Notes: generated from the sequence alone by a model not told the origin. A stretch of DNA of 64,000 nt from JAOUEA01 sp963762075 (GCA_963762075.1 CAVXJC010000003.1:310001-374000), one strand, 5' to 3'. Positions 7,569 through 18,021 are shown, counted from the stretch's first letter. Program-made: numbers and translations.

Positions 7569-8495
7569 GTGCCGATCACCGAGGTCGAAACGATCTGGAT
7601 GAACGGCGAGCTCGTGGCCTGGCATGAGGCCAAGGTGCACGTGCTCAGCCACGCTCTGCACTACGGCAGCGGTGTATTCGAGGGCATCCGGGCATACGAG
7701 ACCGCGCGCGGCCCGGCCGTGTGGCACCTCGACGCGCACCTCGACCGCATGTACGGGTCCGCAGGCATCTACTTCATGGAGATCCCGTACTCCAAGGCAG
7801 AGCTCGTCGATGCCGTGAAGGAGACGATCCGCGCCAACGGGCTGCAGTCGTGCTATATCCGTCCGATCGCGATCCGCGGGTACGGCGAGATGGGCGTGAG
7901 CCCACTCGCGAACCCCGTCGACGTGTCGATCGCCGTGTGGCCATGGGGCGCCTACCTCGGTGAGGAAGCGCTCGAGCAGGGCGTACGCGTGAAGATCAGC
8001 TCATGGCGTCGTCATGATCAGAACTCGTTGCCGTCGGCCGCGAAGGCCACGGGCGGCTACCTCGGGTCGATCCTCGCGAAGGTCGATGCGATCAAGACGG
8101 GCCACGACGAGGCCGTATTGCTGAACGCCGACGGATACGTGACCGAGGGCTCGGGCGAGAACATCTTCGTCGTGAACGCGGGCACGATCGTCACCCCGCA
8201 CACCGGTCACGGCTGCCTCGCGGGGGTCACGCGGAGTGCGGTCATGACGATCGCGCGCGACCTCGGCTTCTCCGTGATCGAGGAGAACCTCGTGCGCACC
8301 GACCTTTACACGGCCGACGAGGTGTTCTTCACAGGGACTGCGGCCGAGATCACTCCGATCCGCGAAGTCGATGATCGCACGGTGGGCGTGGGACACCGGG
8401 GGCCGGTCACCAAGGCGCTGCAGGACGCGTTCTTCGCCGCCACCAAGGGTGACGATCCCAAGTACGCCCAGTGGCTCACCTACGTGGACGACTGA
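7569..8495 (+). CDS. ilvE: Branched-chain amino acid aminotransferase
   Basis: The 308-residue protein is a fold-type IV PLP aminotransferase. HYGSGVFEGIRAYE (31-44) is the canonical N-terminal signature, K159 in LPSAAKATGGYLGS is the expected PLP lysine, and EGSGENIFVV and GVTRSAVM complete the cofactor site. Length equals that of bacterial IlvE. It catalyses the last step of leucine, isoleucine and valine synthesis using glutamate in the cytosol. The start is GTG 7569, set by an AGGAGG site at 7556-7561, and not the longer open frame upstream. The aminopeptidase gene follows after three bases. Confidence 0.93.
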   Translation: MPITEVETIWMNGELVAWHEAKVHVLSHALHYGSGVFEGIRAYETARGPAVWHLDAHLDRMYGSAGIYFMEIPYSKAELVDAVKETIRANGLQSCYIRPIAIRGYGEMGVSPLANPVDVSIAVWPWGAYLGEEALEQGVRVKISSWRRHDQNSLPSAAKATGGYLGSILAKVDAIKTGHDEAVLLNADGYVTEGSGENIFVVNAGTIVTPHTGHGCLAGVTRSAVMTIARDLGFSVIEENLVRTDLYTADEVFFTGTAAEITPIREVDDRTVGVGHRGPVTKALQDAFFAATKGDDPKYAQWLTYVDD

Positions 8496-8498
8496 GCC

Positions 8499-11027
8499 GT
8501 GCAGGATCGCTACCGCCTTCCACGAGCCGTGGTCCCCATGCGCTACGACTTGATGTTCGAGCCCGATCTCGAGGCTGCGACCTTCGCCGGAACCGCCGAG
8601 GTCGACGTCGACGTGCACGAGCGGGTCGGCGAGGTCGTCGTGAACGCCCTCGGGCTCGCGATCGACGAGGCATCGCTGCGGCGTGACGACGGTCGGGAGA
8701 TCGGGGTGACCGAGATCACACTCGACGAAGAGCTGCAGCGTGCCACCCTCACCCTCGACTCGCAGGCCGAGCCGGGCGCCTTCACGCTCAGGATGGCCTT
8801 CCGAGGGCAGCTCAACGACGAGCTCCACGGCTTCTATCGCTCGACCTACACCGACGACCAGGGCACCCACACGCTCGCGACGACGCAGTTCGAGGCGGCC
8901 GACGCCCGGCGCGCGTTCCCCTGTTGGGACGAACCCGACCTCAAGGCGGTCTTCGGCATCACCCTGGTCGTCGCCGAGGGGATCGTGGCGCTCTCGAACG
9001 GGGCGGAGGTCGAGCGCCACCCGGCAGGCGACGGCCGGGAGCGGGTGCGCTTCGCGGACACGATGTCGATGTCGACCTACCTCGTTGCTTTCGTGGTGGG
9101 CCGGCTCGAGATGACCGACCCGATCGACGTCGACGGTGTGCCGCTGCGCGTCGTGCATCTTCCGGGCAAGGGGCACCTCGCGAAGTTCGCGCTCGAGGCG
9201 GGTGAGTTCTCGCTGCGGTTCTTCACCGACTACTACGGCATGCCGTACCCCGACCGAAAGATCGACTTCGTCGCGTTGCCCGACTTCGCGCAAGGGGCGA
9301 TGGAGAACACGGGGCTCATCACCTACCGCGAGTCCCTGGTGCTCGTCGATCCCGATCACGCGACCCAGCCCGAGCTGGAGAACATCGCCGATGTCGTCGC
9401 CCACGAGCTCGCCCATCAATGGTTCGGCAACCTCGTCACGATGCGCTGGTGGAACGGCATCTGGCTGAACGAGGCGTTCGCGACCTTCATGGCGCTCTTG
9501 ACCGTCGACGCGTGGCGTCCCGACTGGGAGCGCTGGACCTCGTTCGGCCGATACAACACCTCGGCCAAGGAGGTCGACGCACTGCGTTCCACCCGCGCGA
9601 TCGAGTACCCGGTGCACTCACCCGATGACGCTGCGGGCATGTTCGACGTGCTGACCTATCAGAAGGGCGCGGCGATCCTGCGCATGCTCGAACAGTACCT
9701 CGGGGCCGAACGGTTCCGCGATGGCATCAGGCTCTACCTCGCTCGCCACGCCTATGGCAATACCGAGACGCACGACCTCTGGCACTCGATCGAGGAATCG
9801 AGCGGGGAACCGGTCCGGCGCATCATGGATCAGTGGATCTGGCAGGGAGGTTATCCGCTGCTCACCGCCTCGCCCGCCGACGAGGGCCTCGCGCTGGAGC
9901 AACGGCGCTTCGTGGCCGATGGCGGCGCCGACCACGCCGTGTGGGACGTGCCGCTGCGTGTACGGGAGCTGAGCGGCGACGAGACGTCGGTGCTCGTACC
10001 GGCCGACGGCACCGTGGTACCGACGATGGCCACGGATGGAGCCATCGTCGTCAACGCGCGCGCGAGCAGCTTCGTGCGGGTGAGGTACGAGGCCGGTCTG
10101 CTCGATCGCCTTACCGATCGGCTGACGGAGCTGGTGCCCCTCGAGCGGTACGGCCTCGTCGATGACCATTGGGCCGCAGTGACCTCTGGCGCCGCATCTG
10201 CCTCGGCGTTCGTGGCCGCCGCGTCGCGCTTCGAGCGCGAGGACGATCTCGCCGTGTGGCAGCTCTTGATGCAGGGTCTCGGATGGTGCGATCGGTTCCT
10301 CGAGGGCGATCAACGAGAGCGCCTGCGCACCTTCGTTCGCCGGCTCGTCGGGCCCGCGATGGATCGTCTGGGCTGGGAGGCCGACGCCGACGAGCCCGAT
10401 CGCATCAGGGCGCTCCGCGGTGCCTTGCTGCAAGGTCTGGGAGTGCTCGGCGCCGATCCGAACGCCGAGGCGGCCGCCCGCGAGTTCGAGGCCGAGGCCA
10501 GGGCGGGAAAGCCCGTCGATGCCGCGCTCGCCGCCGCCGCCGTCAACGTGGTCGCCTTCAATGGCGACTCGACCGACTACGAGCATTTCTGGACGGCCTA
10601 CCGCGAGTCGCCGACGCCGCAGGAGCAGTACCGCTACCTATTCGCGCTGCCGCTGTTCAGCGACCCCGCACTGCTCGATCGCACGCTTGAGGCCACGTTC
10701 GGCGACGACATCCGAAGCCAGGACGCCCCGTTCGTGTTCTCCTTCGCCGTGATGAATCGCGATGTGGGTGACCGGGCGTGGAAGGCACTCCGCGAGCGCT
10801 GGGACGAGACGCAGGATCGGTTCCCTTCGCAGCTGACGATCCGCTTGGTCGACGGCACGCGCTATCTCACCCGCCCCGAGCAGGTCGCCGAGGCCGAGGC
10901 GTTCTTCGCCGAACACCCGATCCCGCAGTCGGCAAAGATGCTCGAGCAGATGCTGGAACGCCAGCGGGTCGCGGCAGCGTTGCGCGAGCGGGCCACGCCG
11001 GACCTGGAAGCCTACTTCTCAGACTGA
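8499..11027 (+). CDS. pepN: Aminopeptidase N, M1 family
   Basis: The 842-residue protein is a full-length M1 metallopeptidase. GAMEN (266-270) binds the substrate N terminus, and HELAH (302-306) with the downstream glutamate E325 in NEAF forms the zinc site. The segments after it correspond to the ERAP1-like C-terminal helical domain. It removes N-terminal amino acids from peptides in the cytosol; no signal peptide is visible. The GTG start lies three bases after the ilvE stop, so the pair is probably co-transcribed. Related actinobacterial enzymes are of similar size (about 850 residues). Confidence 0.93.
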   Translation: MQDRYRLPRAVVPMRYDLMFEPDLEAATFAGTAEVDVDVHERVGEVVVNALGLAIDEASLRRDDGREIGVTEITLDEELQRATLTLDSQAEPGAFTLRMAFRGQLNDELHGFYRSTYTDDQGTHTLATTQFEAADARRAFPCWDEPDLKAVFGITLVVAEGIVALSNGAEVERHPAGDGRERVRFADTMSMSTYLVAFVVGRLEMTDPIDVDGVPLRVVHLPGKGHLAKFALEAGEFSLRFFTDYYGMPYPDRKIDFVALPDFAQGAMENTGLITYRESLVLVDPDHATQPELENIADVVAHELAHQWFGNLVTMRWWNGIWLNEAFATFMALLTVDAWRPDWERWTSFGRYNTSAKEVDALRSTRAIEYPVHSPDDAAGMFDVLTYQKGAAILRMLEQYLGAERFRDGIRLYLARHAYGNTETHDLWHSIEESSGEPVRRIMDQWIWQGGYPLLTASPADEGLALEQRRFVADGGADHAVWDVPLRVRELSGDETSVLVPADGTVVPTMATDGAIVVNARASSFVRVRYEAGLLDRLTDRLTELVPLERYGLVDDHWAAVTSGAASASAFVAAASRFEREDDLAVWQLLMQGLGWCDRFLEGDQRERLRTFVRRLVGPAMDRLGWEADADEPDRIRALRGALLQGLGVLGADPNAEAAAREFEAEARAGKPVDAALAAAAVNVVAFNGDSTDYEHFWTAYRESPTPQEQYRYLFALPLFSDPALLDRTLEATFGDDIRSQDAPFVFSFAVMNRDVGDRAWKALRERWDETQDRFPSQLTIRLVDGTRYLTRPEQVAEAEAFFAEHPIPQSAKMLEQMLERQRVAAALRERATPDLEAYFSD

Positions 11028-11267
11028 GGACCGCGGCGATCGACAGGTCGACGCCACGTGCCGGCGATGCTCCCGCCCAGCTCACCCTCGGAGCGACTCC
11101 GGTCCTCGTCTCCGCGGGAACCACGTCGGTCACAAGGGAACCTATCGGCAGGCGGGGTGAGCTGAAGACGTCCGCGCGGGGCCGGTTCGTCGTTCGACTG
11201 CCCCGGCGAGGCCTCAAGTTCAGAGAGCTACTCAACGTGCCGACTTGAGTGTGTGCAGTCAAACAGG

Positions 11268-12545
11268 ATGTCGGTCAAGAGCAAGGCGCTCGTGGTGCTG
11301 TCGGTGCCGCTACTCATGCTTGCGGCGACCACGGCTCTGACCTATCGCGCGCTCCGAGAATCCGAGGCCACGGAAGCACGCGTGCGGCACGCCTACTACG
11401 TGAAGGACCGGATCCAGAGGGTCCGCGACGACCTGTTAGACGTCGAGACGGGCGTCCGCGGGTACCTCCTCACCGATGAGCCCGAATTCCTGGATCCGTA
11501 CTGGCGAGGGTCGAGTGCCCTCGCACTGGATCTGCAATACCTGCAACTCGCGGTCGGAGATGAGACATCAGACCTCGACATGCTCAGGCTTCGGGTGCTC
11601 GCCAAGCGCCGTGTCGACATCGTGGACAGGCTGCTCGCGGTCGCCGAGGATCACTCGACCGAGGAGCCAGACACACTCACGCTGCTGCGCCGGGGGCGGA
11701 TCGTGATGGACGAGATTAGGGCGCTCCTGCGGAAGATGACGATGCAGCAGCAGGAAAGGGTCGATACAGCTCAGCGTGGAGTCGAGCGAACCCGTCGCGA
11801 CGCCTTCGTCGTGGCGGTCGGAGGTGCGCCCATGGGTATGGGGCTCGCGCTGGTCGTCGTGCTTCTGTTCAACGGGCGCGTGGTGCGAAGACTCGCTCGC
11901 GTGCACGCAAATGTTCGAAGGCTCGAGCTTGGCCAACCCATGGTGTTGGACGACGATTCACGAGACGAGATCGGACGGCTTGGCCAGGCTTTGGTCAAGA
12001 GCGGAACGCTCGCGATCGAGCTGCGCGAAGAGTTGCAACGCCTCGCGACCATCGATTCGCTCACCGGGTTGGCGAATCGCCGCGGCCTCATGCCCCTGCT
12101 CGAGCACCAGCTCGAACTCGCCCGAAGGCAGCACGAACCGGTGTCGATTCTTTTCGTCGACCTCGATGGCTTGAAGATGGTCAACGACATGCTTGGTCAC
12201 CGCGAGGGCGACGAGATGATCGTCGAGGCTGCGGCGCTGCTTCGAGACACGTTCCGTTCCTCGGATGTTCCCGCTCGCATCGGAGGTGACGAATTCTGCG
12301 TGATGTTGACCGCAGAATCAGCTGTCGGAACCAACACGGCGGACCTGCGGCTGCAGGCTGCCCTCGACTTCGCGAATCGGTTGCCCGGGCGGGTCTACCA
12401 CCTATCGATGTCGATGGGCCTCGCGACCTTCGACCCGGACAGACCGGTCTCGGCCGACGATCTCTTGGCTGAAGCCGATCGACGGATGTATGAGCACAAG
12501 CGGTCGAAGCGCCGAGATACATCCGCGCTCTTCGGGGTCAGATGA
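11268..12545 (+). CDS. Diguanylate cyclase with CHASE3 sensor and HAMP
   Basis: An N-terminal membrane helix (residues 7-26) is followed by a periplasmic helical bundle with DDLLDVETGVRGYLLT, the CHASE3 signature, a second membrane helix near residues 180-201, a HAMP-like linker, and a GGDEF domain. The active-site GGDEF (339-343) is intact, preceded by RSSD five residues upstream, which matches the RxxD inhibitory I-site. It should make cyclic di-GMP from GTP and be feedback-inhibited. ATG 11268 is preferred; GTG 11253 would add five residues. It stands alone, 240 bases after pepN. No EAL or PilZ partner is in the window, and the input signal is unknown. Confidence 0.9.
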   Translation: MSVKSKALVVLSVPLLMLAATTALTYRALRESEATEARVRHAYYVKDRIQRVRDDLLDVETGVRGYLLTDEPEFLDPYWRGSSALALDLQYLQLAVGDETSDLDMLRLRVLAKRRVDIVDRLLAVAEDHSTEEPDTLTLLRRGRIVMDEIRALLRKMTMQQQERVDTAQRGVERTRRDAFVVAVGGAPMGMGLALVVVLLFNGRVVRRLARVHANVRRLELGQPMVLDDDSRDEIGRLGQALVKSGTLAIELREELQRLATIDSLTGLANRRGLMPLLEHQLELARRQHEPVSILFVDLDGLKMVNDMLGHREGDEMIVEAAALLRDTFRSSDVPARIGGDEFCVMLTAESAVGTNTADLRLQAALDFANRLPGRVYHLSMSMGLATFDPDRPVSADDLLAEADRRMYEHKRSKRRDTSALFGVR

Positions 12546-12620
12546 AGGCGTTCGGCCCGTAGGAGACCGTCCGGCGCCTCGGGGCGACCGAGGCACCCGC
12601 TCCCGCAGCGGGACGGCGGC

Positions 12621-12649
12621 TTGACAGCGTTCCTCACCCCCCATACCGT
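12621..12649 (+). promoter_or_regulatory. Candidate sigma-A-type promoter for the aldehyde dehydrogenase cluster
   Basis: A perfect TTGACA (12621-12626) is followed after 17 bases by TACCGT (12644-12649), which fits the TAnnnT pattern. It lies 49 bases before the first codon of the aldehyde dehydrogenase frame and is correctly oriented to drive the dioxygenase, permease, decarboxylase and MarR genes downstream. No obvious operator palindrome is seen around it. Confidence 0.45.
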
Positions 12650-12697
12650 TCGGACACGAACGACCCTTCGGGAGTTCCTGAACGGGGGAGGGGCACC

Positions 12698-14147
12698 ACG
12701 AGTCACGCAGTCGTCGAAGGCATCGAGGTCTCGACCCACCACTGGATCGGTGGAGAGCGCGTTGCATCGGCCGCCACGTTCACCGACGTCTCGCCGATCG
12801 ACGAGGAGCCGATCGCCGAGGTCGCCCGTGGAGGCGTCGACGAGGCCGGTCAGGCGGTCGCCGCTGCCCGTGCGGCGGCCGAGACCTGGGGCTCGATGCC
12901 GCCCAAAGAGCGTGCCGAGGCGCTCCATCGTGTGGCCGACGGGGTCGAGGCGCGGGTTCCGGAGCTGGCGGCGGTCGAGACCCGTGACAACGGTTCGCTG
13001 CTCCGGTCGATGCAGAACTCGGTGATGCCGCGGGTCGCGCGCAACTTCCGATCCTTCGCCGACCAGCTCCTGGCGCTCGAGACCGGGGTGAAGGACTACG
13101 AGGGGTTCGCAGAGCACGTCGCATGGGATCCGAGCGGGGTCACGGTCGTGATCACGCCCTGGAACGCCCCTCTCATGCTGGCGACGTGGCGCGTGGCGCC
13201 CGCGCTCGCGGCGGGGAACGCGGTCATCTTGAAGCCCCCGGAGTGGGCGCCACTCACCGCGTCGATGCTCGCGGAGATCGTGCGCGATGCCGGGCTGCCC
13301 GACGGTGCGTTCAACGTGGTGCAGGGTATCGGAGAGGAAACAGGCGCCGCCCTCACCGCCCACCCCGGCGTCGACCGCATCGCCTTCACCGGGAGCATCC
13401 CGACCGGAAAGCTCGTCGCGCAGTCGGCCGCCGCGAACCTCACGCCGGTCTCGCTCGAGCTCGGTGGCAAGTCTCCGTTCGTCGCGTTCGCCGACGCCGA
13501 TCTCGACGCGGTCGTGAAACAGGCAGTGAACCAGTTCGACAACGCCGGTCAGGTCTGCCTGGCGGGCACGCGCCTGATCGTGGAGCGAGGTATGCACGAC
13601 GAGTTCCTCGAGCGATTCACCGAGGCGGCCAGCGCGATCCGACAGGGTGACCCCCGAGACGATGCGACCGACATCGGTCCGCTGATCACCCGCGAGCACT
13701 TCGATCGCGTCGACGGCTTCGTGCGACGCGCCAGGGCCGACGGGGCGACGGTCGTCTTCGGGGGCGGACCGAACGACGACCTGGGCGGCCTCCACTACCG
13801 CCCGACCCTGTTCACCGATGCGCCCGAGGGTTCGGAGATCCTCACGAAGGAGGTCTTCGGCCCTGTGCTCACGATCCAGACATTCGACGACGAGGACGAA
13901 GCCATCGCGATCGCGAACTCACCGACTACGGCCTCGCCGCGATCGTCTATACGGGCGACGAGGCCCGCGCCGAGCGCGTGAGCGCCGCGCTCGTCGCCGG
14001 CACCGTCTGGGTGAACTGCTTCTTCGTCCGCGACCTCTCGGCGCCGTTCGGCGGGTCGCGCGACTCGGGCATCGGCCGCGAGGGAGGCCTTGGAGCTTCG
14101 ACTTCTACGCGGACGTCAAGAACGTCTGCACCGCACCGTGGAACTGA
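12698..14147 (+). pseudogene. Aldehyde dehydrogenase, frameshifted twice (HpaE-like semialdehyde dehydrogenase)
   Basis: Joined over two shifts, this is a complete NAD(P)-dependent aldehyde dehydrogenase: WIGGERV at the N terminus, TPWNAPLM and LKPPEWAPL for the cofactor, LELGGKSP with the catalytic Glu, and NAGQVCLAGTR with the catalytic Cys. One base is missing near 13920 (ANS becomes out of frame before DYGLAAIVYTG) and another near 14090 (before WSFDFYADVKNVC). The reading frame begins at ACG 12698, seven bases after GGGAGGGG, with no ATG, GTG or TTG in frame before residue 67. The first shift removes about the last 75 residues. Given the dioxygenase next to it, the likely substrate is a hydroxymuconic semialdehyde, as for HpaE. 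Confidence 0.7.
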
Positions 14148-14162
14148 CGAGGAGGATCAGAC

Positions 14163-15062
14163 ATGGGTGAAGTCGTCGGTGCGGCCCTCGTGGCGCACGT
14201 TCCAACGATCATGCTGCCTGAAGAGACCCGCCGCGAGATCAACGACGGCAACGAGATCACCCTCGTACCTGGCCTGCACCGCCTGAAGTCGGAGTGCCTC
14301 GATCGGCTGCAGCCCGACACCGTGATCGTCTTCGACACCCATTGGGAGTCGACGTTCGAGCACATCGTCACCGCCCACGAACGCCGCGAGGGCAAGTTCA
14401 CCAGCCATGAGCTTCCGCGCGGCATGAGCCAGATCCCCTACGACATGCCGGGCGACCCCGATCTCGCGAGGACGATCGCGGCGCAGGCCGAGGGACGCGA
14501 CGACTGCTGGATCCTCGCGTGCGACGACCCCTACCTGCCGATCTTCTACGGCACGGTCAACGTCTGGACGTTCCTCGGCGACGCCGGCACCCGCTGGGTG
14601 AGCGTCGCGATGAACCAATGCTGCACGACCGATGACTTCCTCCTCTTCGGACAGCTGATCGGCGACGCGATCGCCGAGAGTGATCGCCGTGTGGTGCTGC
14701 TCGCGAGCGGTGGCATGACGCACCGGTTCTTCCCGTTCCGGGAACTCAGGCAGCACGAGAGCTCGAAAGCGCCGGAGAACATCCTCGGCCGCGAAAGCCA
14801 CGAGGCCGACCAGCGCGTGATCTCGATGATGCGCGAGGGCGACCACGCGGGCATCATCGACTGGATGCCCGAGTATCGGAAGGCGGCGCCCGAGGGGCAT
14901 TTCGGCCACTACCTCATGATGGCATCGGCGATCGGAGGCGCGAGGTGCCAGGCGCCGGGTGAGCTGTTCAGCGAGTACGAGGCATCCGTCGGCACGGGCC
15001 AGGTGCACGTGTGGTTCGAACGCCCGGCCGACGGCTGGACCGGGGCGGGCGCCGCAGCGTAG
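14163..15062 (+). CDS. Class III extradiol ring-cleavage dioxygenase, LigB family (HpaD/HpcB-like)
   Basis: The 299-residue protein matches the LigB superfamily. Early histidine in ALVAHVPTIML, the DTHWESTFEH segment and the late ASGGMTHRF and ESHEAD segments are in the positions of the iron ligands and catalytic histidine. Size and layout are closest to homoprotocatechuate 2,3-dioxygenase of the class III type, which opens catechol rings next to the hydroxyls to give a semialdehyde. A GAGGAGG ribosome site sits six bases before the ATG. It follows the aldehyde dehydrogenase by 15 bases and precedes a permease by 40, which supports a meta-cleavage pathway. Another catechol or peptide-derived substrate cannot be excluded. 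Confidence 0.8.
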   Translation: MGEVVGAALVAHVPTIMLPEETRREINDGNEITLVPGLHRLKSECLDRLQPDTVIVFDTHWESTFEHIVTAHERREGKFTSHELPRGMSQIPYDMPGDPDLARTIAAQAEGRDDCWILACDDPYLPIFYGTVNVWTFLGDAGTRWVSVAMNQCCTTDDFLLFGQLIGDAIAESDRRVVLLASGGMTHRFFPFRELRQHESSKAPENILGRESHEADQRVISMMREGDHAGIIDWMPEYRKAAPEGHFGHYLMMASAIGGARCQAPGELFSEYEASVGTGQVHVWFERPADGWTGAGAAA

Positions 15063-15102
15063 CGTGCACCCGCACGGAGGAAGCAGGAGAAGGGGGGCTC
15101 CA

Positions 15103-16586
15103 GTGGCAGAGCGGGAGCAGGGCATGGGCTACGAACGCCTCGGGGAGAAGAAGCTGACCCTGGTCGATGTCGTTGCCCAATCCGTCGGGTTCATGGGACC
15201 GGTGTTCAGCGCGGCCTTCATCATCCCGGCGATCGTCGGCGCCAATGCCGCAGCCACCGGGGCCGGCGTCGCCGCACCGCTGTCGGTCGTGCTGGCTGGG
15301 ATCGGCGTGTTCGCGCTGGGATGGATCGTTGCGCAATACGCGAAGCGCATCCACGCGGCCGGGGCGCTCTACGACTACGTTTCGAACGGCCTCGGCTCCA
15401 CGCTCGGCGCGGCGGCGGGGTGGCTCTACTACGGCGGCACGATCATCCTTACGACGGGGCTCGGCGTGCTGATCGGCGGGTACGTGCACGACATCCTGCT
15501 GCCGACCCTTGGCGTCGAAGGGGAGCTGCTGCCGATCTGGGCGTGGAACGTCGTCTGGGCCGTGGCGTTGTTCTTCGTCCTGTTCCTCGGCGTGCAGATC
15601 TCGACCCGGGCGCAGCTGACGCTCGCGCTGGTCTCGGTCGTAGCCATCCTCTTGTTCTTCATCAAGGTCATCGCCGACCTCGGTTCGGAGAACGACTTCG
15701 CGACGGTGTTCAACCCGAGCTCCTCACCCGATGGCTGGTCGGGGATCTTGTTCGGCGTGCTCTACGGAGTGCTGATCTTCGTGGGGTTCGAGACGGCCGC
15801 GAACCTCGCTGAAGAGACCGAAGACCCGAAGCGGCACATCCCGCGGGCCGTACTCACGTCCGTGATCGTGGTCTCGGTCTTCTACCTGATCGCCAGCTAT
15901 GTGACGGTGGCGGGATTCGGCTTCGACCTGGACGCGATCTTCGGAGCTGCGGCAGCGGGTCCCTTGTTCGTATTGAGCTCGCCCGACCTTTTCGGATCGG
16001 ACCTGATCTCCAAGGTCGTCGTGATCGTGGTGCTGCTGGACATCCTCGCGGTCGGCGTGGGCGCTGCGGTCGCCTCCACGCGGGGCGTCTTCGCGATGGC
16101 ACGGGACCGGCGGCTGCCGGCGCCGCTCGCCATCGTGAGCGGCAGGTTCGGCACTCCGATCGGGGCGATCGTTCTGCTCGTGGTCATCCAGGCGGTGTTG
16201 ATCGTGGCGAACGAGGCCTCCGACACGCTCCTGGCCCTGCCCGAGCTGCCCCACTACTTCTCGTTGTTCATCTGGTGTGCCACGTTCGGGGGCTTCGCCC
16301 TGCTGGTCGTGTACCTGATGATGTCGGTCGGGGCGGTGCGGGGCTCTCCGATCATCCGAACAAGGTGGGGCTCTTCGTCGCGGTGGTCTTGGGCGTCGCG
16401 ATCACCGCGGCCGGCATCTTCGGCTCCTTCTACAAGGTGACGAGCCCGACCCTGCTGGCCCCCTGGGCCGCCATCGCCTGGGGTGCGCTCGGCCTCGTGT
16501 ACATGGCGGTGGTCAGGGGGCGTGAGCCCGCCAGCAACGTGTTGTCCGACCTCTCATCCGGTGGGGAAGGGACTCCGCGGGGCTAG
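15103..16586 (+). pseudogene. APC-family amino acid permease, one frameshift near the C terminus
   Basis: The first about 410 residues form a typical amino acid/polyamine/organocation permease: GYERLGEKKLTLVDVVAQSV at the amphipathic start, helix 1 GFMGPVFSAAFIIPAIVGAN, GFETAANLAEETEDPKRHIP in the conserved loop, and about ten membrane helices. At about 16341-16345 a base is missing in a run of G, after VGAVRG. The last two helices and tail (LSDHPNKVGLFVAVV to the stop at 16586) continue in the next frame. With the frame restored the protein is about 494 residues, normal for the family. Start GTG 15103 follows an AGGAGA ribosome site. Its place between the dioxygenase and the decarboxylase suggests uptake of an aromatic amino acid or amine. 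Confidence 0.75.
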
Positions 16587-16593
16587 CCCAAGC

Positions 16594-18021
16594 ATGAGCG
16601 ACGACCGTCCGCTGCGGCTCGATGCGCCTCGGGAGGAGGCACTCGAGCACGCGGCGCGCCTGGTCGTCGAGGCGTGGCGAAGCTTCGACCGGTTCCGGCC
16701 TGAGGAGCCGCCGCTCGACGAGCGGGTGCGACGGCTGCTCGAACGCGGATTGCCGAGCGAGCATTCGCCGGTGCACGAGGCGCTCGATGACGCCGCGCGT
16801 GTGCTGGACGAGTCGATCGCGCAGGCGCGTCCACGCTACTTCGCGTTCATCGGCTCGAGCGGGCTCGAGATCGGCGCGCTCGGCGACCTGCTGGCCCACA
16901 CCTACGACATCAACCTCGCCGTCGACGCGCGCGCGGCGACCAAGATCGAGGACCAGGCCGTGCGTTGGGTCTCCGAGTTCGTCGGCTTCCCATCCTCGAC
17001 CGGGGCGTTCACGAGCGGCGGCACGGTGAGCAACGTCACCGCGCTCGCAGCGGCCCGTGAGCGCGCGCTCCCGGGCTCACGGCACGAAGGGCTCGCCGCG
17101 CGCCGCGCCGCCGTCTACTGCTCGCAGGAGGTCCATTACTCGGTCACGCGCGCGGTGGAGCTGCTCGGCATCGGCTCGGCCAACCTGCGAGCGGTGGCGA
17201 TCGACGGCTTGCGGCGCATGCAACCCGCAGCGCTCGCCGACGCGATCGCGGCCGATGTGGCCGCGGGCATCACGCCGGTCGCGGTGGTCGCCACCGCCGG
17301 CACGACGCTCACCGGGGCGATCGACCCGCTCGACGCGATCGCGGACGTCTGCGCGTCTCACGGCGTGTGGTTGCACGTCGACGGCGCCTATGGCCTTCCT
17401 GCAGCGACGGCGGGGTCTCGAGCGCCGATGTTCGACGGGCTCGCGCGCGCAGATAGCTGCTCGATCGATGCGCACAAGTGGCTGTACCTTCCGAAGGCCT
17501 GCGGGGTCGTGCTGGTGCGCGACGAGGAAGCGCTCGCCGAGGCCTTCGCGCACGAGCAGGGGTACCTGCCGCACCAGCAGCACGAGCTGCACGCGGCCGA
17601 CATCACGCTCGAGTACTCTCGGCCGTTCCGCGCGTTGAAGCTCTGGCTCGCGTTCCGGGCGCACGGCGCGGCGCAGTTCCGCGACGCGATCGAGCGCAAC
17701 CTCGCCGAAGCCGACCTGCTCTACGCACGGGCGCAGGCGACCCAGGACTTCGAGGTGCTGGAAGCCCCTCCGCAGCTCTCGATCGTGCCGATCCGACACG
17801 TCCCGAGCGCCGCGGCCGACCTCAACGCGCACAACCAAGCCCTGGCCGCGGCCCTCCAGTCGGACGGGCGCGTCTACCTGTCGAGCGCGTTGATCGACGA
17901 TCAGGTGTGGTTGCGACCGTGCTTCGTGAACTTCCGCACGACCGAGGACGACGTGGTGGCGCTGCTCGACGTGGCGCGCGAGCTGGGCGAGCGGCTCGCC
18001 CGAGAGGGAAGCGCGGCGTGA
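16594..18021 (+). CDS. Aromatic-L-amino-acid decarboxylase family, PLP-dependent
   Basis: The 475-residue protein is a group II PLP decarboxylase. SSTGAFTSGGTVSN and AGTTLTGAIDPLDAI contact the cofactor, HVDGAYG holds the Asp that pairs with the pyridine nitrogen (D263), and SIDAHKWLYLP supplies the PLP lysine K295. The family decarboxylates tyrosine, tryptophan, DOPA or phenylalanine to amines. Start ATG 16594 lies eight bases after the permease stop, and the stop overlaps the MarR start. Together with the permease, aldehyde dehydrogenase and ring-cleavage dioxygenase, the context fits conversion of an imported aromatic amino acid to an amine and then to an aromatic acetate. The amine oxidase step is not in the window. 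Confidence 0.85.
   Translation: MSDDRPLRLDAPREEALEHAARLVVEAWRSFDRFRPEEPPLDERVRRLLERGLPSEHSPVHEALDDAARVLDESIAQARPRYFAFIGSSGLEIGALGDLLAHTYDINLAVDARAATKIEDQAVRWVSEFVGFPSSTGAFTSGGTVSNVTALAAARERALPGSRHEGLAARRAAVYCSQEVHYSVTRAVELLGIGSANLRAVAIDGLRRMQPAALADAIAADVAAGITPVAVVATAGTTLTGAIDPLDAIADVCASHGVWLHVDGAYGLPAATAGSRAPMFDGLARADSCSIDAHKWLYLPKACGVVLVRDEEALAEAFAHEQGYLPHQQHELHAADITLEYSRPFRALKLWLAFRAHGAAQFRDAIERNLAEADLLYARAQATQDFEVLEAPPQLSIVPIRHVPSAAADLNAHNQALAAALQSDGRVYLSSALIDDQVWLRPCFVNFRTTEDDVVALLDVARELGERLAREGSAA

Noticed and set aside
8001..9617. Long minus-strand open frame of 538 codons opposite ilvE and pepN
   Set aside because: It is rich in Arg, His, Val and Leu without any domain pattern and lies wholly antisense to two motif-complete genes. 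It is an artefact of high GC.
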